Shown: positions 8,158 through 16,128 of the stretch, piece by piece | Numbering within the stretch: position 1 is the first letter of the stretch | How the letters are laid out: each line of letters starts with the position of its first letter | Assembly: GCF_947387525.1 (NCBI RefSeq) | Contig: NZ_CANDNW010000002.1 | Location: 100,676 to 164,675 of the forward strand | DNA from: Limosilactobacillus viscerum | GTDB taxonomy: Bacteria; Bacillota; Bacilli; Lactobacillales; Lactobacillaceae | Direction of reading: 5' to 3' | Length of the DNA stretch: 64,000 nt | The notes under the pieces: generated by a model | What the model saw: only the letters and a program-made list of their open reading frames with translations | Told to the model about the DNA's origin: nothing | Database searches by the model: none | Position numbers and translations under genes: made by a program

Positions 8158-9780
8158 ATGGTTAACAAGGAATTTTCGGTCGAACCGCAGTTTATCACAG
8201 TAAAAAATAGTCAAGGTATGAATTCCAAAAAGGTTACGGGCACAATGATGACGATTGCGGGGACCACCCTGCAATACCAGCAGGATGCAGGAGGCGCAAA
8301 TATTAGTGTGCAATCAACGGTTCCCGTTAGCGTAATCAAGCTACGGTGGGGTTACCAGTTTAACCCACGAGCACAGTTTCTTGCGGATGAAGTTGAGCGT
8401 GGCTATGGCAACATGGGCTGGCAAAAGTTAACGCCAAACCGGATTATGCCGTGGTACTTTATGGTAAACCTTGGTCAACGGACCACCGGCTTTGGGGTAA
8501 TGACGCAAGCAAATGCCTTTTGCTTTTGGCAGGCCGACCCTGCCGGTATTACGCTGATTATGGATGTCCGTAATGGTGGTAACGGGGTTGAGCTCGGTGA
8601 TCGCAAGCTGAAATTAGCAACGATCGTCAGTCGTTCTTATGAGGGTGAAAGCTCGTTTGCGGCCACCAAAGAGTTTTGCCGGGTTATGAGCCCCCACCCG
8701 GTACTTCCGGCAGAACCGGTATATGGGAGCAATAACTGGTACTATGCATACGGAAAGAGTTCTGCTAGTGAGATCAGTAGCGATACCGACTATCTGGTCG
8801 GCTTGACCACCGGAATTAAAAACCGGCCGTTCATGGTTATTGATGATGGCTGGCAGGTTGACCACGTTATTGACGGCTATAATGGTGGCCCATGGCGTGC
8901 GGGAAATGAAGCATTTCCGGACATGGAAGCTTTAGCAAAGACAATTACTGACAAGGGCGCCAAGCCAGGCATTTGGTTCCGTCCGTTGCTTGACCACCGT
9001 GAATTGATTCCCGATGAATGGCGGAACCCAATTAATGGTGCACTAGATCCCACAGTTCCCGCGGTTTTGGACCAGGTTAAGGGGGATGTTGACCAGCTGT
9101 GCAAGTGGGGCTACCGCTTAATCAAGCATGACTTTACCACCTTTGATCTTTTCGGCCGCTGGGGATTTCAGATGCGGCCATTTGTCAGCCGGGATGGTTG
9201 GAACTTTGCGGACCATTCACTGACAAATGCTGAAGTGGTTAAAAAGCTGTACCGGGCAATCTTTGAAGCCGCCAAGCCTTACCATACTTTAATTTTAGGA
9301 TGTAATACAGTGGGCCACCTTGGAACTGGCTTAATGCAACTAGCCCGGGTTGGCGACGATACTAGCGGTAAAGAATGGGAGCGGACCCGGCAGATGGGGA
9401 TCAACTCCTTAGCATTTCGTTTACCGCAGGACGGGACCTTCTTTAGCATCGATGCTGACTGTGTAGGTATTACGGACCAGATTGACTGGTACTACAACCG
9501 TCAGTGGGCACAAGTTGTAGCTGAATCCGGGACAGTCCTGTTTATTTCCGCTATTCCGGGGTTGATGGGAGAGGAGCAACAAAAGCAGTTGCATAAGTTA
9601 ATGAAGGTTGCGGCTGAGCAAAAGGAGCACTTTGTCCCGACTGACTGGCAGTTAATTGATTACCCGGCTAACTGGTCTGACGGGCAAGTTGACCGCCACT
9701 ATGACTGGTATGAACCAGCTGGTCTTTCCTTTAGCAATGATACGCCGCGTTCAATTCCGTTTTACTCGGTTGCCCATTAA
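8158..9780 (+). CDS. Clan GH-D glycosidase (alpha-galactosidase-like)
   Basis: This 540-residue cytoplasmic protein (no signal peptide) resembles the GH36/GH27 alpha-galactosidase superfamily. An N-terminal beta-rich region of about 190 residues precedes a TIM barrel. The barrel shows NNWYYAYGKS near residue 197, the clan signature IDDGWQ at 228-233, GIWFRP, and YRLIKHDFTTFD with a candidate nucleophile Asp325. GDDTSGKEW follows with a candidate acid/base at Asp400 or Asp401. It is shorter than classical MelA/AgaA enzymes of about 730 residues and the KWD nucleophile motif reads KHD, so exact substrate specificity is uncertain. AGGAGGT (8144-8150) supports ATG 8158. It stands as a single gene between the cit terminator and a repeat element, with a cre site in its promoter. 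Confidence 0.75.
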   Translation: MVNKEFSVEPQFITVKNSQGMNSKKVTGTMMTIAGTTLQYQQDAGGANISVQSTVPVSVIKLRWGYQFNPRAQFLADEVERGYGNMGWQKLTPNRIMPWYFMVNLGQRTTGFGVMTQANAFCFWQADPAGITLIMDVRNGGNGVELGDRKLKLATIVSRSYEGESSFAATKEFCRVMSPHPVLPAEPVYGSNNWYYAYGKSSASEISSDTDYLVGLTTGIKNRPFMVIDDGWQVDHVIDGYNGGPWRAGNEAFPDMEALAKTITDKGAKPGIWFRPLLDHRELIPDEWRNPINGALDPTVPAVLDQVKGDVDQLCKWGYRLIKHDFTTFDLFGRWGFQMRPFVSRDGWNFADHSLTNAEVVKKLYRAIFEAAKPYHTLILGCNTVGHLGTGLMQLARVGDDTSGKEWERTRQMGINSLAFRLPQDGTFFSIDADCVGITDQIDWYYNRQWAQVVAESGTVLFISAIPGLMGEEQQKQLHKLMKVAAEQKEHFVPTDWQLIDYPANWSDGQVDRHYDWYEPAGLSFSNDTPRSIPFYSVAH

Positions 9781-9808
9781 ACGAAGCTTGTTCGTAAGAT
9801 TCAAAACG

Positions 9809-10000
9809 AAAGGAGCTGTGACAAAACTAAATTTTGCCACAGCCCTTGTTTTTTAGCTCCGAATATTACAGAGATATCGCGTGACCCAACCTCAGGTCCT
9901 TAGTGTCTAGCTACGGACAATCGCTAGCCCGTTCCGTGCTAACGATCGTCCTATGCTAGCCATACAGGCCCTAACCAGGGTTGTGTCACAGCTTCCCTTT
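9809..10000 (+). repeat. Structured intergenic repeat, copy A
   Basis: This roughly 192 bp element occurs again at 15897-16085 (inverted) and 36262-36472. It starts AAAGGAGCTGTGACA and ends with a near inverted copy, TGTCACAGCTTCCCTTT, so its ends are terminal inverted repeats. It contains a terminator-like hairpin (about 9813-9854, ending in a T run), a spacer with ATATCGCGTG, and a core of about 60 bases (CTAGCTACGGACAATCGCTAGC, CCGTTCCGT loop, GCTAACGATCGTCCTATGCTAGC) that folds back on itself. It fills the gap between the convergent glycosidase and fumarase beta genes. No coding frame is seen. It could be a MITE-like mobile repeat or a structured termination element. Confidence 0.85.
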
Positions 10001-10021
10001 CGTGAAATGTTGCAACCAAGT

Positions 10022-10633
10022 TTATTGAATAAACTGAACTTGTTCGCTAATCTTCTTAATTTGTTCTTCTTTCCGCTTGTTGAATTCGGCCTTCTTAGCG
10101 TCAAAGAAGTTATCACCATTAGTATCAATCGTAACAACCAGTGGGCCAAAGTCCTTTACCTTACATACCCAGAGAGTTTCAGGCATCCCCAGGTCAGTCC
10201 ATTGGGCGTCGACAATCTTTTCCACGTGCTTGGCAGCGTAAACAGCGTTCCCAGCAGGGTAGACTAATTGCAGGGCCTTGTCATTCTTGCAAGCCCGGGC
10301 CGTACCAGCACCCATGCTACCCTTACCGATGATCAGACGAACACCGGTCTTGTGGACAAACTCTTCTTCAAACATTTCCATCCGCATACTAGTGGTTGGA
10401 CCAACGGCAACCATCTTGTACTTATTGTCTGGCAAGTACTTAATGATTGGACCAGCGTGCAGGATTGCCTTGTCCTTAATATCAACCGGGAGTTTTAATC
10501 CTTCCTTAACAACCCGCCGGTGGGCATCGTCACGAGCGGTAACCATGGTCCCAGTCAGGTAAACAATATCACCGATCCGGATGTCCTTAATGTCGTCAGC
10601 GGAAATTGGTGTCGTTAAATGATATGTCTTCAT
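10022..10633 (-). CDS. Class I fumarase / tartrate dehydratase beta subunit
   Basis: This is the C-terminal-domain subunit of a two-part iron-sulfur hydro-lyase (FumA C-terminus/TtdB family). Typical segments are IRIGDIVYLTGTMVTARDDAHRR near the start, AGPIIKYLP, VGPTTSMRMEMFEEEF and IIGKGSMGAG. With the alpha subunit it would interconvert malate and fumarate, or dehydrate L-tartrate to oxaloacetate. The frame also allows a TTG at 10645, but that start would touch the GGGAG sequence directly. ATG 10633 is 12 bases from it and lies one base beyond the alpha stop, so I use it. About 203 residues; cytoplasmic. Confidence 0.85.
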   Translation of the reverse strand: MKTYHLTTPISADDIKDIRIGDIVYLTGTMVTARDDAHRRVVKEGLKLPVDIKDKAILHAGPIIKYLPDNKYKMVAVGPTTSMRMEMFEEEFVHKTGVRLIIGKGSMGAGTARACKNDKALQLVYPAGNAVYAAKHVEKIVDAQWTDLGMPETLWVCKVKDFGPLVVTIDTNGDNFFDAKKAEFNKRKEEQIKKISEQVQFIQ

Positions 10634-10634
10634 T

Positions 10635-11555
10635 TTATAATTCAACTCCCTTGTTCATTGGTAATTCGTAGTTCAGGTTTTCGTCTAACTTAATCAAGCC
10701 CCGCCGGTGAGACCAGCAACCGGTTGAAACACCAACACCGATAACTGATGGGTGCCGGGCAGTATTGATGATGTTAACGCCCATGACGGACTTCTTGCCA
10801 CCAAATCCTTGTGGGCCAAGGCCAATGGCATTGATCCCGTCTTCTAGCAGGTGTTCCATCTTGGCGGCTCGCTTGTTAGGGTTGTAAGAATCAACCCGCC
10901 GGAGAAGGGCCAGCTTGGAGTTCATTGCGGCAGTTTCAACAGAGGTGGCGATTCCGACACCAACTAATAGTGGTGGGCAGGCATTAACCCCGTAAGTCGT
11001 CATCCGGTCCATTACGAAACGGGTAACCCCTTCGTAACCTTCACCAGGCATTAAGACCTTAGCAACACCGGGCAGCGTACAACCACCACCGGCCATGTAT
11101 GGGTAAATTTCAATGTCTGAGCTGTGTGGTACTAGCTGGGTGAAAATCCCCGGAATACCATCACCAATGTTGATGTTGGTGTTGTATTCATCAAAGGTTT
11201 GAACCGCGTTGGTCCGCAATGGGGCAATCTTGGTAGCACGGTAAGTGGCGTCAACCAAGATTTCGTTCAATTCATCGATTACTGGGAACTTAGTACCAAC
11301 CTTGACGAAGAACTGTAGGGTCCCCGTATCTTGACAGCTTGGAACATCAGCTTCAGCGGCCAGCCGTTGGTTTTCCATCATGGTGTCGTAAACTAGCTTT
11401 TGCAGTGGGTCAACTTCAATCTTTGAAAATTCAACTAACTTCTTTGAAACATCATCTGGTAAGCGGTGGCTGAAAATGTCCAGGTACTTAACCAGTAGGT
11501 CACGCAATTCGGCACCCTTTTTACTGAGAGTGGGTTCGGTGTAGGTGTACTTCAT
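10635..11555 (-). CDS. Class I fumarase / tartrate dehydratase alpha subunit
   Basis: This 306-residue iron-sulfur subunit of the class I hydro-lyase family carries cysteines expected to ligate a [4Fe-4S] cluster in ADVPSCQDTGT near residue 75, MAGGGCTLPGVAK near residue 155, and TGCWSHRRG near the C-terminus. It shows the family block RTNAVQTFDEYNTNINIGDG. AAGGAGG lies just before ATG 11555. It sits directly upstream of the beta subunit in one operon. Next to a citrate-lyase locus, a malate-to-fumarate step leading toward succinate is plausible, but tartrate use cannot be excluded from sequence. Confidence 0.87.
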   Translation of the reverse strand: MKYTYTEPTLSKKGAELRDLLVKYLDIFSHRLPDDVSKKLVEFSKIEVDPLQKLVYDTMMENQRLAAEADVPSCQDTGTLQFFVKVGTKFPVIDELNEILVDATYRATKIAPLRTNAVQTFDEYNTNINIGDGIPGIFTQLVPHSSDIEIYPYMAGGGCTLPGVAKVLMPGEGYEGVTRFVMDRMTTYGVNACPPLLVGVGIATSVETAAMNSKLALLRRVDSYNPNKRAAKMEHLLEDGINAIGLGPQGFGGKKSVMGVNIINTARHPSVIGVGVSTGCWSHRRGLIKLDENLNYELPMNKGVEL

Positions 11556-11647
11556 GATAATTCCCTCCTTGATTACACCTCTAAGTATGTGATCTTTGTC
11601 ACGAATCTGCTATGACTTAGTTACGTAATTTAATGCGTGCTAAGTAA

Positions 11648-11661
11648 TGGCAACGCTTTCT
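11648..11661 (-). promoter_or_regulatory. Weak cre-like site upstream of the fumarase operon
   Basis: Read on the minus strand, AGAAAGCGTTGCCA keeps the AAGCG core and the trailing CCA of the cre consensus but differs at two positions. It lies about 90 bases upstream of the alpha subunit start. Low-confidence candidate. Confidence 0.3.
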
Positions 11662-11699
11662 AGTTCCCCTGTTTGGAGGTGCAGAAGGGAATAATAAAA

Positions 11700-11736
11700 G
11701 ACCAGCTAGGTTGCCGTTGTTGCAAGCTTGCTGGTC
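11700..11736 (-). terminator. Terminator of the AraC regulator gene
   Basis: GACCAGC (11700-11706) pairs with GCTGGTC (11730-11736). On the minus strand the hairpin is followed by CTTTTATTATT. It lies between the AraC gene and the fumarase genes, making these separate transcription units. Confidence 0.7.
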
Positions 11737-11781
11737 GTTTACTTCTTTTAATAAGGGAATTAGTGTTAAAAAATTGGTAGG

Positions 11782-12783
11782 TTAATTCTTATCATTAAGG
11801 AGTTCTTTTAATTCTTTCTTCAATAGGTGGTAACGGAGGCCGTCTTCCTTATAGGAGCAGCCAACGCATTCCTGAGCCGGTGGGATGTTGGCACTAGCCT
11901 GGGTAAGCAGGTGACCAAGACGTTCCCGTACCGCCTGCTGCTGGTCCGGCGGAAGTTGCTGCTGGAAAGTTTGGTCAACCTTCCTTAGCTGTGGCGAAAA
12001 CTTGCCTTGGTAGTCAGATGGCGTGATACCAAAGTGCTTTTTAAAGGCCTGGTTGAACGATTTAATCTCGTTAAACCCGTTATTAAGGGCAATATCGCCA
12101 ATTTTAAGTTCGGAATTATTAAGGTCACTAAGGGCGTGCTGAAGACGCTCACGAGTAAGGTATTCGTAAAAGCCAATACCGAAGTGCTGTTTAAAGATCT
12201 TTGAAAAGTAAGTCTTTGAGTAGCCGTACTTTTGCGCCAGGCCCCCTAAACTCAATGCGTTCTGGTAGTCCTTTTGGATGTCACTAGCAACCTGGGTCAG
12301 TTGGTCATTTTGCTGGTCAGCAGGTATTTGGTCGCAACCACTAGCGATAAAGAAGTGTTCGTAAAGGAGGGAGGCCAACCGGAAAGTGGCACTATTCTTA
12401 CTAAATTCACTATCAGAAAGGTAATAGCTAGCGATCGCCCGCCGTAAGTCAGGGTATAAGGGGTGGTTGTGGAGCAGGGCACTATTGAGGCTGAATTGCC
12501 CGTTGGCGAGGCTGGCCCCTTGCTCCTGGAAAAAGCGCGGTGCAATATGGGTCCGGATAGCAAGCGTATTTGGCGTTGAAGCCAACGTTGCGTGTCCTTG
12601 GTTGGCGTTAATGAGCAACAGGTCATTCGGCCCTAGTGCGTACTGGTAGCCATCGACGTTAGCAATAACTCGTCCCCGGATCACCATTAACAGCTCGATT
12701 GCGGGGTGCCAATTATAATGGTAATTTCCGATTGCGTAGACGAGCTGGTCGAAATAAGTTGAAATTGCTTTATTAAGTGTCAC
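11782..12783 (-). CDS. AraC-family transcriptional regulator
   Basis: This 333-residue regulator has an N-terminal cupin-type sensor (HPAIELLMVIRGRVIANVDGYQYALGPNDLLLI, residues 25-60). A C-terminal double helix-turn-helix of the AraC family covers about residues 175-270 (LAQKYGYSKTYFSKIFKQHFG and IALNNGFNEIKSFNQAFKKHFG). An unusual tail of about 65 residues contains CVGC, a possible metal or redox site. It starts with GTG 12783 behind AAGGAGG. It is upstream of the fumarase operon on the same strand but separated by a terminator, and divergent from the LysR gene. Targets cannot be read from the sequence; the neighbours are natural candidates. Confidence 0.85.
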   Translation of the reverse strand: MTLNKAISTYFDQLVYAIGNYHYNWHPAIELLMVIRGRVIANVDGYQYALGPNDLLLINANQGHATLASTPNTLAIRTHIAPRFFQEQGASLANGQFSLNSALLHNHPLYPDLRRAIASYYLSDSEFSKNSATFRLASLLYEHFFIASGCDQIPADQQNDQLTQVASDIQKDYQNALSLGGLAQKYGYSKTYFSKIFKQHFGIGFYEYLTRERLQHALSDLNNSELKIGDIALNNGFNEIKSFNQAFKKHFGITPSDYQGKFSPQLRKVDQTFQQQLPPDQQQAVRERLGHLLTQASANIPPAQECVGCSYKEDGLRYHLLKKELKELLNDKN

Positions 12784-12888
12784 GGTCGTTGCCTCCTTTT
12801 TACCTATTATAATGCGCGGTTAATTAATTTTCCTTTTCATTTACTTCGATTTTAGCGTAAGATTATTGTTGTAAAGGGGATGAAGACG

Positions 12889-13767
12889 ATGAACACGCGG
12901 GATCTTCAGTATTTCGTCGCTTTAGTTAAATATAAAAATTATACCCAGGTGGCCAAGCTCTTTAATGTTTCCCAACCAACCATTACCCAGTCAATCCAGC
13001 GGCTGGAGCGGGAGTTTAATACGCGGTTGATTCGGAAAAACAAGGTACATCGTGATGAGATGGTCACCCGTAGCGGGATGATGCTCTTTGAAAACGCCCA
13101 GCTGATCAATAAGAAGATTGAGCTTGCCCACCAAGAAATTAACCGGGCGAACCAACGCCAAATCCGCTTTGGCCTGCCGCCGATTATTGGTAAGGTCTAT
13201 ATTTCAAAGATTATTCAGAATACCTCTGATGACCTGCTCCAACGGCTGCGCATTTCCTCAGCTGGTTCACATGAACTTTTGCATGAATTGCAAGATGGCA
13301 AGATTGACATTGCTGTCCTGGGATCAAATAACCTGCTTAACCAGCCGGGAATTTATGCCGAGCTGATTACTACCCGGCCGTTTAAAATTATTGCCAGCGC
13401 TAAACACCCCCTTGCAAAGCGCAAATCCGTTTCCTTTAAGGAGTTAGGCAATGAACGGTTCATTAACTTTGACCAGCAATATGTTCACCATGCTGCCTTT
13501 CAGGAGTACTGTACATATGCTGGTATTAAGCCGGCAACCACTGTTTACCAGGTGCCAAACATTTCCTGGGTAAAGGAGCTGGTTCGGCAAAACCAGGGAA
13601 TCAGTTTAATGGTTAAGGATGCGCTCCGGAATGAACCAGGAATCGTGTCGATTGATATTAACGACCCAATTCCCGAAAAATTCACCATTTCGGTTGCAAT
13701 CCGGGAGGGCTATGTCCTCAGTCCGGAAGAAGAGCACTTTATCAGCATCCTAAAGGAGATCAAGTGA
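12889..13767 (+). CDS. LysR-family transcriptional regulator
   Basis: This 292-residue LysR-type regulator has an N-terminal winged helix-turn-helix (residues 1-60, TQVAKLFNVSQPTITQSIQRLE) and a periplasmic-binding-protein-like effector domain (residues 90-290). The frame opens at ATG 12880, but AAAGGGG ends directly against it, so ATG 12889 is the properly spaced start and gives MNTRDLQYF. It is divergent from the AraC gene. Its organisation resembles LysR regulators of organic-acid metabolism such as MleR, but that is only an impression from the N-terminus. The gene downstream is an amino acid exporter with its own promoter. Confidence 0.85.
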   Translation: MNTRDLQYFVALVKYKNYTQVAKLFNVSQPTITQSIQRLEREFNTRLIRKNKVHRDEMVTRSGMMLFENAQLINKKIELAHQEINRANQRQIRFGLPPIIGKVYISKIIQNTSDDLLQRLRISSAGSHELLHELQDGKIDIAVLGSNNLLNQPGIYAELITTRPFKIIASAKHPLAKRKSVSFKELGNERFINFDQQYVHHAAFQEYCTYAGIKPATTVYQVPNISWVKELVRQNQGISLMVKDALRNEPGIVSIDINDPIPEKFTISVAIREGYVLSPEEEHFISILKEIK

Positions 13768-13794
13768 TTTACTTAGCAAAGTTGACAGGGGACG

Positions 13795-13800
13795 TATAAT
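13795..13800 (+). promoter_or_regulatory. -10 box of the thrE-type exporter gene
   Basis: TATAAT at 13795-13800 with TTAGCA (13773-13778) 16 bases upstream forms a plausible promoter. The nearby TTGACA at 13782-13787 is only 7 bases from the -10 and cannot be its -35. Confidence 0.5.
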
Positions 13801-13852
13801 GGAAATTGTGAATTAAAAGATACGATTTAAGCAAACGGAGGATCAGATAGCT

Positions 13853-15220
13853 ATGAGCAAGGAAGACGAGTTGCTGTCAGATAAATTTCAGCCAACACCC
13901 CATTTGTCAACGAAACACCACATGGCCATTCCGTGGCACGACTTTTTCACTAATGATAACTTTACGCCAGCAAGTGAAGCCAACCTAGTTGAACGGGCCG
14001 CCATCGTTGGCCGGATCGGTTTGATGATGTTATCTTACGGGACCGGGGCATGGCGAGTCCGGGACTCGATGAACATCGTTGCCCGCAAATTAAAAATGAC
14101 CTGCTCGGTTGATATCGGGCTAGTCTCACTAGAATATACTTGCATGGATGCACACCACAGTTACACCCAGGCGCTGTCTTTGCCGACAACGGGGGTTAAC
14201 ACGACGAAGCTATCCCACATGGAGCAATTTATCCGGGACTTTGATGCCCATGGTGATGAGATGACGATTGGGGATATCCACGCACGCCTTGAAAATATTG
14301 CCCATTCAAAGGGAAATTACGCACCATGGCAAGTTGCCTTGGCGGCAGCACTCGCATGCAGCGCCTTCGTGTTTTTACTTGGTGGTGGCCCCGTTGAAAT
14401 GGTTTGCAGTTTCATCGGTGCCGGCCTTGGTAACTTTGTTCGGCGGAAGATGGGTGACCGGCACATTACGATGTTTGCTGGAATCGGGATGGCGGTTGCG
14501 GTTGCCTGCCTGAGTTACCTGTTGTCATTAACCGTTTTACAGATGGTCTTTGATGTTAGTTCCCGGCATGAAGCGGGATACATTGGGGCGATGCTATTTG
14601 TGATCCCCGGCTTCCCATTTATTACCAGTGGCCTGGACCTTTCCAAACTGGATATGCGGTCGGGGCTCGAACGGTTAGCCTATGCGGCCATTATTGTGGT
14701 GGTTGCCACTGTTGTTGGCTGGGTGGTGGCAATGGCAGTTAACCTGCGGCCAGAAAACTTCCCGCACTTAGCCTTGACGCCGCTGGTCTATATGCTATTG
14801 CGTTTACCGGCAAGTTTTTGTGGGGTCTTTGGCTTCTCAATTATGTTTAACAGTACGCCCAAGATGGCGGCACTGGCCGGCTTAATTGGGGCGGTAGCTA
14901 ACACCACCCGCCTAGAGCTGGTTGATCTGACTAATATGCCAGCGAGTGCGGCCGCCTTTGTTGGCGCAATGATTGCCGGTCTACTAGCCTGGGTAGCGAA
15001 AAAGAACGTCCGGTATCCACAGATTTCAATTACGGTCCCATCAATCGTGATTATGGTTCCTGGATTGTATATGTACCGGGCAATGTACAATATTGGTTTG
15101 ACCTCTATTAGTGTCGGTGCCCTCTGGTTGACAAAGGCACTGATGATCGTTATTTTCCTGCCATTAGGGTTAATTACCGCGCGGATTCTTACCGATCCAA
15201 AGTGGCGGCATAATGGATGA
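13853..15220 (+). CDS. Threonine/serine exporter, ThrE family (single-chain form)
   Basis: This 455-residue membrane protein fuses the two ThrE domains. A cytosolic-facing N-terminal region (about residues 30-160, RIGLMMLSYGTGAWRVRDSMNIVARKL) is followed by about ten hydrophobic segments from residue 160 to the end, including FVFLLGGGPVEMVCSFIGAG and the C-terminal ThrE-2 part with VPGLYMYRAMY. The family exports threonine and serine using the proton gradient. GGAGG precedes ATG 13853. The UDG-family gene follows 16 bases downstream and may be co-transcribed. No substrate evidence beyond the family. Confidence 0.85.
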   Translation: MSKEDELLSDKFQPTPHLSTKHHMAIPWHDFFTNDNFTPASEANLVERAAIVGRIGLMMLSYGTGAWRVRDSMNIVARKLKMTCSVDIGLVSLEYTCMDAHHSYTQALSLPTTGVNTTKLSHMEQFIRDFDAHGDEMTIGDIHARLENIAHSKGNYAPWQVALAAALACSAFVFLLGGGPVEMVCSFIGAGLGNFVRRKMGDRHITMFAGIGMAVAVACLSYLLSLTVLQMVFDVSSRHEAGYIGAMLFVIPGFPFITSGLDLSKLDMRSGLERLAYAAIIVVVATVVGWVVAMAVNLRPENFPHLALTPLVYMLLRLPASFCGVFGFSIMFNSTPKMAALAGLIGAVANTTRLELVDLTNMPASAAAFVGAMIAGLLAWVAKKNVRYPQISITVPSIVIMVPGLYMYRAMYNIGLTSISVGALWLTKALMIVIFLPLGLITARILTDPKWRHNG

Positions 15221-15236
15221 TAGTAGGTGGTAGTTT

Positions 15237-15887
15237 TTGATTATTGAATATCCACCGGCATTGTTGGATGAAGTCCGCACCCGGACTGCTGGCCGGCAGT
15301 TAGCTGGCTTTACTCCGGGCCAAGGACCGTTGAACCCAGACCTGATGCTGGTTGGCGAAGCGCCGGGGCGTCATGAAGAAAAGGTCAATATCCCTTTTTC
15401 TGGCGCGTCAGGGCAGGAGCTAATCAAGTTTTTAAATTCAATTGGGTATTCCCGGGAAAATACTTACATTACAAGTGTGGTTCGGCAGCGACCGTATTCG
15501 GTTAAACGGGTCCGGGACAAGAAAACGGGAAAGCTGGTTGAAAAAACACCTAACCGGACACCAACCAAAAAGGAAGTTTTGGCTTTTGCGCCGTTATTTG
15601 ACTGGGAGCTAGCGACTATTAGGCCGAAGATAATCGTGCCACTGGGAAATACGGCCCTGCAACGGTTACTGGGCCCGCACGCAAATATTGGTAAACTTCA
15701 TGGACAAAGGTTAGAACAACCGATTCAACAGGTAACACCTGACCACCAGGGTTACCAGTGGAGTAGTAAAAAGTACATTCTTGTTCCAATGTATCATCCA
15801 GCCGCTGTCCTGTATGCGCGGCGGTTAATGCCGGTTGTTCAGGACGACTGGAAAAAGCTGGGACAAGTTATTAAGAAAATTAGGTAG
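15237..15887 (+). CDS. Uracil-DNA glycosylase superfamily protein lacking the iron-sulfur cysteines
   Basis: This 216-residue protein belongs to the family 4/5-like uracil-DNA glycosylase superfamily. Motif 1 is LMLVGEAPGRHEEK near residue 36, followed by PFSGASGQELIKFLNSIG. The TYITSVVRQRP strand and VPLGNTALQRLLG follow, and the late motif is PMYHPAAVLY. Family 4 enzymes normally carry four cysteines for a [4Fe-4S] cluster, but this protein has no cysteine at all. It presumably acts on uracil in DNA without the cluster, or has another role. It starts with TTG 15237 behind AGGTGG (15225-15230). It is likely in an operon with the exporter upstream. Confidence 0.8.
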   Translation: MIIEYPPALLDEVRTRTAGRQLAGFTPGQGPLNPDLMLVGEAPGRHEEKVNIPFSGASGQELIKFLNSIGYSRENTYITSVVRQRPYSVKRVRDKKTGKLVEKTPNRTPTKKEVLAFAPLFDWELATIRPKIIVPLGNTALQRLLGPHANIGKLHGQRLEQPIQQVTPDHQGYQWSSKKYILVPMYHPAAVLYARRLMPVVQDDWKKLGQVIKKIR

Positions 15888-15896
15888 GGAGTGGCG

Positions 15897-16085
15897 AAAG
15901 GAGCTGTGACACAACCCCGGTTAGGGCCTGTATGGCTAGCATAGGACGATCGTTAGCACGGAACGGGCTAGCGATTGTCCGTAGCTAGACATTAAGGTCC
16001 TGGGTTGTGGCACGCGATATCTCTATAATATTCGGAGCTAAAAAACAGGGGACTGTGGCAAAATTTAGTTTTGTCACAGTCTCTT
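15897..16085 (-). repeat. Structured intergenic repeat, copy B (inverted)
   Basis: This is the reverse complement of the element at 9809-10000. On the plus strand it starts AAAGGAGCTGTGACACAA and ends TTTTGTCACAGTCTCTTC. The central core and ATATCGCG spacer are nearly unchanged. The terminator-like hairpin now lies at the right end (about 16048-16086: GGGGACTGTGGCAAAATTTA paired with TTTTGTCACAGTCTC). It separates the UDG gene from the DHA2 transporter gene, so it sits in a same-strand gap rather than a convergent one. Confidence 0.85.
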
Positions 16086-16128
16086 CTATCCCGCTCCTTT
16101 TTAGTATTCAGAAAAGGGAGGTAAAAAA

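Noticed and set aside
13782-13800. TTGACA and TATAAT as a promoter pair before the ThrE-type gene
   Set aside because: The spacing is only 7 bases; TTAGCA at 13773 is the better -35.
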